Shown here piece after piece: positions 47,909-54,467 of a stretch of DNA of 54,467 nt (positions are counted from its first letter, which is position 1; each line of letters opens with the position of its first letter). The translations under genes and the position numbers were made by a program. The stretch spans positions 1 to 54,467 of the forward strand of contig JADGOY010000006.1 of NCBI GenBank assembly GCA_017882715.1, written 5' to 3'. Source of the DNA: Nakamurella sp. (GTDB taxonomy: Bacteria > Actinomycetota > Actinomycetes > Mycobacteriales > Nakamurellaceae). Under the pieces are notes generated by a model. That model was given only the letters and a program-made list of their open reading frames with translations. It did no database searches and was not told the DNA's origin.

Positions 47909-50107
47909 TCAATGGGGATCAGGGGTTGGGCTGTCGGCGCCGGCGTGGGCCAGCTGGTCGGGGCTGGACTCGGTGGTCGGGCCCAACCCGGCGGCTGCGG
48001 CGGCGAGAGACTCTTCGGCCGCTGCCACTGTTGCTTCTGCGGTGATGCCGAACTCCCGGTACAGGGTCTTGAAATCGGCCGAGGCGCCGTAGTGCTCCAA
48101 CGAGATCGGGCGGCCGTGGCTTCCCAGCCACCGCCACCAGGGCTGCGCGATTCCGGCTTCGACGGACACCCGGGCCGTGACGCGGGACGGTAGGACGGAC
48201 TCGATGTAAGCCGGATCCTGAGCCTGGAACCAGTCGAGGCAGGGCATGGACACCACGCGGGTGCCGATGCCTGCTTCCTGAAGGGCCTCGCGAGCGGCCA
48301 CGGCGATCTGCACCTCGGAGCCGGTGGCCAGCAGGATCACCTGAAGGTCCCCGACAGAATCGTCGGCGTCGGCCAACACGTAGCCGCCGCGGGCCACCCC
48401 CTGCGCGGAGGTGCCCTCCAGCACCGGCACGGCCTGTCGGGTCAGACACAGCCCGACCGGTCCGGAGAACCAGTCGGCCTGCCGTTCGAGCACCGCCCGC
48501 CAGGCGTGTGCGGTTTCGTTGGCATCGGCCGGGCGCACGATGGACAGCCCTGGGATCGCCCGCAGGGCCGCGAGATGTTCCACCGGCTGGTGGGTGGGGC
48601 CGTCCTCGCCGAGGCCGATCGAGTCGTGTGTCCACACGTAGATCGCGGGTGCGCCCATCACTGCTGCCAACCGGACCGCGCCGCGCATGTAGTCGGAGAA
48701 CTGTAGGAAAGTGCCGCCGTAGGGCCGGGTCGGACCGTGCATGACGATGCCGGTGAGGATCGACCCCATGGCGTGTTCGCGGATCCCGAAGTGCAGGGTG
48801 CGTCCGTAGGGGTTCGCGTCCCAGTGCGCGGTCTTCGCCGCGAGCGGACCGAACGAGTCCGCGCCGGCCATGGTGGTGTTGTTCGACTCGGCCAAGTCGG
48901 ACGACCCGCCCCACAACTCCGGCAGCAGCGGCCCGAGCGCGCCCAGCACCTTGCCCGACGCCGCACGGGTCGCGATGCCCTTGGGGTCCGGGTCCCAGAT
49001 GGGCAGCACATCGGTCCAGCCGTCGGGCAGCTCCCGTGCGGTCAGTCGGTCCAGCAGCGCCTTGCGGTCCGGGTTCGCCGCGGCCCATTCGTCAAGACTC
49101 CTCTGCCAGGCTGTCTTCGCCGCCACTCCGCGGTCCAGCGCCTGCCGGGTGTGCTTGATCACCACGTCGTCGACTTCGAAGGAGGCGTCCGGGTCGAAGC
49201 CGAGAACCTTCTTCACCGCCGCCACCTCTTCCGCGCCCAACGCCGCGCCGTGCGCCTTGCCGGTGTTCATCAGCTTGGGTGCCGGGTAGCCGATGATCGT
49301 TCGCAGCTCGATGAACGACGGCTTGTCCGTGACGGCCTTCGCGGCCTCGATCGCCTCCAGGATCCCGACCACGTTCTCCCCTCCGTGGACCTTCTGCACG
49401 TGCCAGCCGTAGGCCTCGTACCGGGCGGCGACATCCTCGGACAGCGCGATGTTGGTATCGTCCTCGATGGAGATCTCGTTGTGGTCGTAGAAGACGATCA
49501 GGTTGCCCAGCTGCTGACGCCCCGCGATCGACGACGCCTCGCTGGTGACGCCCTCCTCGATGTCGCCGTCGGAGGCCACCACGTAGATGAAGTGGTCGAA
49601 CGGCGATTCGCCGGGTTCGGCATCGGGATCGAACAGGCCCCGTTCGCGACGCGCGGCCATCGCCATCCCGACCGCGGAGGACAGCCCCTGGCCCAGCGGG
49701 CCGGTGGTGATCTCCACGCCCTTCGTGTGGTGATACTCCGGATGCCCCGGCGTCAGCGACCCCCAGGTGCGCAGCGCCTTCAGGTCGTCCAGTTCCAGGC
49801 CGAACCCGGCCAGATACAACTGGATGTACAGCGTCAGCGAGGAATGGCCGCAGGACAGCACGAACCGGTCGCGGCCCACCCAATGCGGATCCGCCGGATC
49901 GTGCCGCATCACCCGCTGGAACAACGCGTACGCCAGCGGGGCCAGGCTCATCGCCGTGCCCGGGTGGCCGTTGCCGACCTTCTGCACCGCGTCGGCCGCC
50001 AGCACCCGCACGGTGTCGACCGCCCTGGTGTCCACGTCTGACCAGTCGTCGGGTACGAAGGGTTCGGTGAGAGCGGGAATGTCTGCGGTGGCAGCGGAAC
50101 TGGTCAC
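47909..50107 (-). CDS. tkt: Transketolase
   Basis: Transketolase moves two-carbon units with thiamine diphosphate. The 732-residue protein has NGHPGTAMSLAPLAYALF, TTGPLGQGLSSAVGMAMA, the ThDP/Mg motif VVASDGDIEEGVTSEASSIA, and the pyrimidine-site segment YGGTFLQFSDYMRGAVRLAA followed by HDSIGLGEDGPTHQPVEHLA. GTG 50107, with GGAGGG about ten bases upstream, gives the standard N terminus; the open frame continues further without family similarity. It is the first gene of the operon, so the divergent region upstream should hold its promoter. Confidence 0.97.
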   Translation of the reverse strand: MTSSAATADIPALTEPFVPDDWSDVDTRAVDTVRVLAADAVQKVGNGHPGTAMSLAPLAYALFQRVMRHDPADPHWVGRDRFVLSCGHSSLTLYIQLYLAGFGLELDDLKALRTWGSLTPGHPEYHHTKGVEITTGPLGQGLSSAVGMAMAARRERGLFDPDAEPGESPFDHFIYVVASDGDIEEGVTSEASSIAGRQQLGNLIVFYDHNEISIEDDTNIALSEDVAARYEAYGWHVQKVHGGENVVGILEAIEAAKAVTDKPSFIELRTIIGYPAPKLMNTGKAHGAALGAEEVAAVKKVLGFDPDASFEVDDVVIKHTRQALDRGVAAKTAWQRSLDEWAAANPDRKALLDRLTARELPDGWTDVLPIWDPDPKGIATRAASGKVLGALGPLLPELWGGSSDLAESNNTTMAGADSFGPLAAKTAHWDANPYGRTLHFGIREHAMGSILTGIVMHGPTRPYGGTFLQFSDYMRGAVRLAAVMGAPAIYVWTHDSIGLGEDGPTHQPVEHLAALRAIPGLSIVRPADANETAHAWRAVLERQADWFSGPVGLCLTRQAVPVLEGTSAQGVARGGYVLADADDSVGDLQVILLATGSEVQIAVAAREALQEAGIGTRVVSMPCLDWFQAQDPAYIESVLPSRVTARVSVEAGIAQPWWRWLGSHGRPISLEHYGASADFKTLYREFGITAEATVAAAEESLAAAAAGLGPTTESSPDQLAHAGADSPTPDPH

Positions 50108-50256
50108 GAGCGGGCGACCCTCCTTGGCAGGCGATCGCCGCAGCACACGCGGATACGATCGCGGGACGTGTCTGGACTGGCAGCTGCGCCGACTGGCTGC
50201 GCACGTCAACCCTAGTACCCACCTGTGGACCGATGATGCGGCCCCGTGCGCTGCTG

Positions 50257-50308
50257 TGACCGATCATGGTGACCGATCATGGTGACTGGTCATGGTGACC
50301 GATCGACG
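50257..50308. repeat. 13-bp tandem repeat, 4 copies
   Basis: TGACCGATCATGG at 50257 and 50270, a variant TGACTGGTCATGG at 50283, and a diverged TGACCGATCGACG at 50296. The unit contains the inverted core GATC. A 13-base period does not match the helical repeat, so cooperative binding on one face is not obvious. Confidence 0.9.
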
Positions 50309-50419
50309 GGCGCGGGCCGGTGAGTTGGCGAGCCGGCGCGGGCGCGCCCGCCCCGGCCCGCTTAGGATGACCGTCTGCGCTACGGTGCGGCGGTTCGGCT
50401 GACCAGGGTCGGGTCCGAG

Positions 50420-50464
50420 GAAGATCGCCTCATGAAGATCGCCTCAGGAAGATCAGTGAGGAAG
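50420..50464. repeat. 14-bp tandem repeat, about 3 copies
   Basis: GAAGATCGCCTCAT (50420-50433), GAAGATCGCCTCAG (50434-50447) and a partial GAAGATCAGTGAG (50448-50460) followed by GAAG. The array ends 30 bases before the ctaB start. Confidence 0.88.
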
Positions 50465-50493
50465 TTGACGATGCGGCAGGAGAGGGAGCCCGA

Positions 50494-51513
50494 GTGAAGG
50501 TCGCGTCCCGATCCGGTGCGACGAAACCGGAGACCGGCCGCCACGACCGAGCGTCGGAGTCAACCCAACTCCCCGGTCATCCGGCAGCCGCTGATCCGGC
50601 GGCCTCCCCGGCCCGCGCCGGATTGCCGGCGAGGTTGGGTGCCTTCATCGCGCTGACCAAGCCGCGAATCATCGAACTGCTGCTGATCACGACCATTCCG
50701 GCCATGTTCGCCGCGCAGCGGCAAGTGCCCCCGCTCGGCCTGATGGTCGCGACGCTGGTCGGTGGCGCCCTCGCCGCCGGCAGCGCGAACGCGCTGAACT
50801 GCGTGGTCGATGCCGACATCGACGCGGTCATGCGGCGAACCCGGACCCGCCCGTTGGCCCGCCACGCGGTGTCGACCCGTGGTGCGTTGATCTTCGGGGT
50901 GATGCTCGGGCTGGCGGCCACCGCGCTGCTCTGGGTCGCGACCACGTGGCAGGCCGCCGTGCTGGCCGTCGTCGCGATCCTGTTCTACGTGTTCGTCTAC
51001 TCGCTGTGGCTCAAGCGTCGGACGTCGCAGAACATCGTCTGGGGTGGGTTGGCCGGCTGCATGCCGGTGATCATCGGGTGGTCGGCGATCACCGGCGACA
51101 TCGGCTGGCCGGCATGGGTTTTCTTCGGCGTGATCTTCTTCTGGACACCGCCGCACACGTGGGCGTTGGCCATGCGGTACCGCGAGGACTACGCCGCCGC
51201 CGGGGTGCCGATGCTGCCGGTGGTGGCCACCGAGCGGGTGGTGGTGCGCCAGATCGTGATCTACAGCTGGGCGATGGTGGCCTGCTCGCTGCTGCTCGTC
51301 CCGGCGTCGTCCTGGATCTATGCGGCGGTAGCGGTCCCAGTGGGGTTGTGGTTCCTGGCGATGGCGCACCTGCTGCACAGCCGCGTGCTGCGCGGTGCCC
51401 CGGCCAAGCCGATGACCCTGTTCCACTTGTCGAACCTGTACCTGACGGGAGTGTCGGTGGCCTGGGCCGTGGATTCCGTCGTCGGGCTGCCGGTGGTCGG
51501 CCGGCCGTGGTGA
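50494..51513 (+). CDS. ctaB: Protoheme IX farnesyltransferase (heme O synthase)
   Basis: CtaB adds a farnesyl group to heme B, giving heme O for terminal oxidases. The 339-residue UbiA-family protein has about nine membrane helices. The polyprenyl-diphosphate site [20 protein letters not shown] lies near residues 107-126, and [15 protein letters not shown] and [23 protein letters not shown] (in pieces) complete the CtaB pattern. The first about 45 residues are polar and disordered. It starts at GTG 50494; the next small gene overlaps its stop. Confidence 0.96.
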   Translation: MKVASRSGATKPETGRHDRASESTQLPGHPAAADPAASPARAGLPARLGAFIALTKPRIIELLLITTIPAMFAAQRQVPPLGLMVATLVGGALAAGSANALNCVVDADIDAVMRRTRTRPLARHAVSTRGALIFGVMLGLAATALLWVATTWQAAVLAVVAILFYVFVYSLWLKRRTSQNIVWGGLAGCMPVIIGWSAITGDIGWPAWVFFGVIFFWTPPHTWALAMRYREDYAAAGVPMLPVVATERVVVRQIVIYSWAMVACSLLLVPASSWIYAAVAVPVGLWFLAMAHLLHSRVLRGAPAKPMTLFHLSNLYLTGVSVAWAVDSVVGLPVVGRPW

Positions 51514-51827
51514 CGGCCGACGCAGCCGAGGCGGGAGAGCTGTCGGCCTCGGACGCCGAGCAGACCGACCGGCTACGCGACTTCGTGGCCGCCCATGGCG
51601 ACGCGGGCACGGCGGTGATCACCTACCTGGGTCGTCGTGGTGCCCGGATCGTTGTGGTCGCGGACGACGGCGCGTTCGGCGACGCGGTGGTGTCCAGCGT
51701 CGAGGCCGGCGCGACGGTGTGCGAGCAGGCGGGCATTCCGGTTGCCGATGGGTGGGATCGCGAACTGTCCGCGCGCATCCAGCCCAGTCCCGCGGATCGT
51801 CAGCGGATGGCCGGCACGGGGCGCTGA
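51510..51827 (+). CDS. Small uncharacterised protein coupled to ctaB
   Basis: Predicted 105-residue soluble protein from GTG 51510 (GTG 51507 also possible), overlapping the ctaB stop as GTGA. The sequence [20 protein letters not shown] is polar; [39 protein letters not shown] and [19 protein letters not shown] follow as an alternating alpha/beta pattern. It ends 6 bases from the convergent ctaA stop. The tight coupling suggests a link with heme A biosynthesis, but I do not recognise the family. Confidence 0.65.
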   Translation: MTADAAEAGELSASDAEQTDRLRDFVAAHGDAGTAVITYLGRRGARIVVVADDGAFGDAVVSSVEAGATVCEQAGIPVADGWDRELSARIQPSPADRQRMAGTGR

Positions 51828-51833
51828 AATTCA

Positions 51834-52823
51834 TCATCCAGGGCACGCTGGTCCTGGAGTTCTCGTGCGGGTGGCCAAGGCGACAGTTGCGGCGGCCGCG
51901 GTGAGCAGCACCGCGCCCAGCACGTGCGCGACGACCAGCGCCTCGGGAACCCCGGTGGCGAACTGCACCAGGCCGATCAGGCCTTGCGCAGCGGTCACCG
52001 CGATCAGCACGGCCGTGCGGACCAGCAGCCGTCGGGGCGCGCGCACCGCCAGGTATCCCACGGACGTGGCGATCAGCAGGCCCAGGTACAGGAACATCAG
52101 GTCGGCGTGCACCTGGGCCAGCGTGCGCACCGGGACATCCAGCCGCGGTGTCGCGTCGTCGCCACCGTGCGGCCCGGCAGCGGTGACGAGCGTGCCGGCC
52201 ACACACAGCGCAACGAGCACGCCGACGGTCGCCCCGGTGAGCAACTGCAGCGGGCGGGGGACCACTGATTCCGGCGGTCCGTCGCCCTCGTCCAGCCGCA
52301 CCAGCACGGTGATGGCGACGAACAGCAGCAGCAGCGAGACGAGCATGTGGGGCGCCACGGTCCACCAGGCAAGGCCGGTCAATACCGTCAGACCGCCCCA
52401 GACCGCCTGGAAGACCACACCCGCAGGCAGCACCGCGGCCAGCCAGGTCAGCGACGGACGTTGCGGCCGGGCAAGCCAGATCAGCAGGAACGTGCCCAGG
52501 GAGGCAATGAGCACGACCCCGGTCAACGTTCGGTTGCTGAACTCGATGGCCTGGTGGACGGCCGAGAGGTCCTCGCGGGCCACCGGGACCAGCGACCCGG
52601 GTTGGCACTCGGGCCAGGTCGGGCAGCCCAGCCCGGATCCGGTGACCCGCACCGTAGCGCCGGTGACGGCGATGGCGCCGTTGGCCACCACGGCCGCCCA
52701 GGCGAACGCTCGCTGCAGGCGCAGTGACGGCGCACGGCGCCACCAGGGGGTGGGTGCCAGCGCGGCGGACCTGTCAAGAGGGCTGTCGGGAGCGCTGCCG
52801 GGCGGATTGGTCGCTATTGCCAT
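51834..52823 (-). CDS. ctaA: Heme A synthase (COX15/CtaA)
   Basis: CtaA converts heme O to heme A for aa3 oxidase. The 329-residue protein has about eight membrane helices in two four-helix halves. The heme-ligand histidines are seen in AVHQAIEFSNRTL, VAPHMLVSLLLL, QVHADLMFLYLGLL and VVAHVLGAVLL, and the cysteine pair of the first extracellular loop is in SGLGCPTWPECQPG. ATG 52823 overlaps the end of the ABC permease gene by 10 bases. A Thr/Arg/Pro tail ends the protein. Confidence 0.95.
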   Translation of the reverse strand: MAIATNPPGSAPDSPLDRSAALAPTPWWRRAPSLRLQRAFAWAAVVANGAIAVTGATVRVTGSGLGCPTWPECQPGSLVPVAREDLSAVHQAIEFSNRTLTGVVLIASLGTFLLIWLARPQRPSLTWLAAVLPAGVVFQAVWGGLTVLTGLAWWTVAPHMLVSLLLLFVAITVLVRLDEGDGPPESVVPRPLQLLTGATVGVLVALCVAGTLVTAAGPHGGDDATPRLDVPVRTLAQVHADLMFLYLGLLIATSVGYLAVRAPRRLLVRTAVLIAVTAAQGLIGLVQFATGVPEALVVAHVLGAVLLTAAAATVALATRTRTPGPACPG

Positions 52824-53605
52824 CGGAACCACCGTACGGTTCCGGCCCAGCCGAGCACGAGCCAACCCGCCAGAACGGCCAGCGACTGCCCGGACGGAGC
52901 CTGGCCGGCCTCCAGCACCGCTCGCAGCGCCTCGGACAACGCCCCGACCGGGGTCAGTTCGCCGACCGTCTGCAGCCAGGCCGGGGCCGAGTCGAGCGGG
53001 ACGATGACGCCACCCAACACGACCATGACGAGCCAGGCGATGTTCGCCACCGCGAGGACACCCTCGGCACGCAGTGTGCCACCGAGCAGCAGCGCCAGAC
53101 CGAGCAGCGCCGCCGTGCCCAGCACGGTGACCGCAACCAACCACAGCGGACTGCCCTCGGGACGCCAGCCCATCAGCAGCGCCACCCCGCCCAGCACCAC
53201 GAACTGTCCGGCGACCACCGCAAGGGCAGCGACTGCCTTTCCCGCGATCAGCTGCGGTCGGCTCATCCCGGCGGCGGCCAGGCGCTTGAGCACGCCGTAG
53301 CGCCGGTCGAATCCGGTGGTGATCGCCTGTGAGGTGAAGGCGGTGGACAACACGGCCAGCGTGAGGACGCCGGGCGTCACCGAGTCGATGCGCGGCTCCG
53401 GCAGCGCGATCATCGTCAGCAGCGTGCCGCCGATCAACGCGGCCAACGGGATCAGCAGCGCGAGCAGTAGTTGTTCACCGTTGCGCAGGGTCAGCCGAAG
53501 TTCGAGACCGGCGCTCGCGGTGATCATCCTGGCCGGTGCGGCGGGGCGCGGGTCCGGCGCGAACTGGCCGGCTGCGAACTGGCCGGGCGCGAACGAGTTG
53601 GTCAT
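52814..53605 (-). CDS. ABC-2 type transporter permease (DrrB-like)
   Basis: Predicted 263-residue membrane subunit of an ABC exporter with six helices. Landmarks are ELRLTLRNGEQLLLALLIPL near the N terminus, AFTSQAITTGFDRRYGVLKRLAAAGMSR in pieces, and PLDSAPAWLQTVGELTPVGALSEALR. This is the ABC-2 pattern of daunorubicin-resistance-type exporters. The first about 18 residues contain a short FAPGQFAAGQFAPD duplication. The start overlaps the ATPase stop as ATGA. The pair sits next to ctaA as in mycobacteria, where a related exporter occupies the same place. Confidence 0.92.
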   Translation of the reverse strand: MTNSFAPGQFAAGQFAPDPRPAAPARMITASAGLELRLTLRNGEQLLLALLIPLAALIGGTLLTMIALPEPRIDSVTPGVLTLAVLSTAFTSQAITTGFDRRYGVLKRLAAAGMSRPQLIAGKAVAALAVVAGQFVVLGGVALLMGWRPEGSPLWLVAVTVLGTAALLGLALLLGGTLRAEGVLAVANIAWLVMVVLGGVIVPLDSAPAWLQTVGELTPVGALSEALRAVLEAGQAPSGQSLAVLAGWLVLGWAGTVRWFRWQ

Positions 53606-54467
53606 CTGATGTCCCGGCCGGTGAGTTCCAGGTACACCTCGTCGAGGGTGCGCCGGCCCACCTGCAGATCGGTTGGCATCACCCCCATCCCGGCGCAGAA
53701 CGATGTGACGGTCGCGACGGTGGCCGGGGTGATCTCACCCTCGACCAGATAGCGACCCGGCGACACTTCACTCGCCGAATACCCGTGCGGCAACGCCGAG
53801 CACAGCAGGTTCACGTCCAGCCCGGTGGTCCCGGTGAACCGCAGTTGCCCGGGAGCGTTGCGGGTCAGGTCGGCGGGGGCGCCCTCGGCGACGACCCGAC
53901 CGTGATCGATGATGACCACCCGATCTGCGAGCATTTCGGCCTCGTCCATCAGGTGCGTGGTGAGCAGCACAGAAACTCCGTCGCGCCGTGCCGACCGCAG
54001 CAGATCCCACACCAGATGCCGAGCCTGCGGATCCAGGCCGGCGGTGGGCTCGTCCAGGAACAGCAACTCCGGCCGCCCGACGAGCGCCATGGCCAGGCTC
54101 AGCCGTTGTCGTTGCCCACCCGACAGGCGCCGCACCGGGGTTCTGACGGTCTCGCTCAGCCCCAGGGTGTCGAGCAGCCAGGCCGGGTCGAGGGGCCGGG
54201 CCGAGCAACGGGCGATGACGGTCAGCATCTCGCCCACCCTGGCCGCCGCGTGCGCGCCGCCGGCCTGCAGCATCACCCCGATGCGCGGCCGCAGCGTCCG
54301 GCTCTGCCGCCACGGGTCGAGCCCGAGCACCCGCACCGCGCCGCCGTCCGGTCGGGCGAAACCCGTGCACACGTCCAGCGTGCTGGTCTTGCCGGCGCCG
54401 TTCGGGCCCAACAGGGCCACCAGGCTGCCCTTGGCGAGCGTCATCGACAGTCCGTCGACCGCCCGCA
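53602..54467 (-). CDS. ABC transporter ATP-binding protein (DrrA-like), 5' end beyond the window
   Basis: The frame stays open to the right edge (upstream residues RAVDGLS match the family before ATG 54444), so the true start lies outside. Walker A GPNGAGKTST, signature LSGGQRQRLSLAMAL, Walker B LLFLDEPTAGLD and the H-loop TTHLMDEAEMLAD are all present. The C-terminal part (LRFTGTTGLDVNLL to TLDEVYLELTGRDIR) is the DrrA-type extension. It powers the permease encoded just downstream. The transported substrate is unknown. Confidence 0.94.
   Translation of the reverse strand, partial: RAVDGLSMTLAKGSLVALLGPNGAGKTSTLDVCTGFARPDGGAVRVLGLDPWRQSRTLRPRIGVMLQAGGAHAAARVGEMLTVIARCSARPLDPAWLLDTLGLSETVRTPVRRLSGGQRQRLSLAMALVGRPELLFLDEPTAGLDPQARHLVWDLLRSARRDGVSVLLTTHLMDEAEMLADRVVIIDHGRVVAEGAPADLTRNAPGQLRFTGTTGLDVNLLCSALPHGYSASEVSPGRYLVEGEITPATVATVTSFCAGMGVMPTDLQVGRRTLDEVYLELTGRDIR

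Larger units (their letters stand above)
50108..50493. promoter_or_regulatory. Divergent tkt/ctaB control region with two tandem-repeat arrays
   Basis: No gene is visible in these 386 bases. They separate the pentose phosphate operon from the heme O synthase gene and contain the two short arrays listed separately. The arrays lie on the ctaB side. GAGAGGGAGCCCGA just before GTG 50494 is the ctaB ribosome binding site. Confidence 0.6.

Noticed and set aside
50257-50464. CRISPR array or replication iterons
   Set aside because: Units are contiguous without spacers, and no replication or Cas gene is nearby.

Overview
The window is about 54 kb of very GC-rich DNA with frequent GTG starts and many start/stop overlaps. 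Gene order matches the Actinobacteria. The left arm (PNPase, M16 peptidase, dapB, a TPR membrane protein, thyX, dapA, RNase J, ftsK) follows the order seen around gpsI-dapB-thyX-dapA-rnj-ftsK in mycobacteria. The right arm (tkt-tal-zwf-opcA-pgl, divergent ctaB, then ctaA and an ABC exporter) follows the mycobacterial tkt-ctaB region. A Nakamurella-like or Mycobacteriales-related actinobacterium is my inference; no rRNA or tRNA is present to test it.

Layout. 1-3144: PNPase end, M16 peptidase, lysine/DAP reductase DapB and a membrane TPR protein. 3222-9828: GNAT enzyme, a decayed YcaQ-type gene, a gamma-glutamyltransferase-like enzyme, an 840-bp stretch without a convincing gene, a DUF4097/ribbon-helix-helix pair and a ferritin. 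9845-16013: ThyX, two lipoproteins (one with a broken frame), a TIGR03085 protein, DapA and RNase J. 16115-26703: a nitrate assimilation island with a flavin reductase-like protein, a uroporphyrinogen-III synthase/winged-helix fusion, NasC (with an unusual C-terminal extension), NirB, NirD, NarK and a siroheme-forming methyltransferase. The last enzyme makes the siroheme that NirB needs. 26728-31280: a small membrane protein, an uncharacterised helical-toroid-like protein and FtsK.

31281-41931 is accessory DNA between ftsK and mdh. It holds an IS110 transposase remnant, a long palindrome, a membrane GGDEF/EAL protein with a degenerate GGDEF motif, a TetR/oxidoreductase pair with an operator-like inverted repeat, a frame-broken DUF4389 gene, an SDR dehydrogenase, a frame-broken AT-richer DUF4386 gene, a badly decayed manA (mannose-6-phosphate isomerase) visible only by stitching many frames, and a membrane-anchored EEP-family protein. 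Long core genes in the same window are intact, so the clustering of broken genes here argues for real decay rather than poor sequence.

41989-54467: malate dehydrogenase, the pentose phosphate operon (tkt-tal-zwf-opcA-pgl, minus strand), a divergent tkt/ctaB region with two short tandem-repeat arrays, heme O and heme A synthases, and a DrrAB-like ABC exporter running off the end. I found no CRISPR array, phage or intact mobile element. I see no clearly new multi-gene system; the most unusual items are the NasC extension, the hidden manA remnant, the repeat-rich regulatory regions and the OpcA low-complexity tail.
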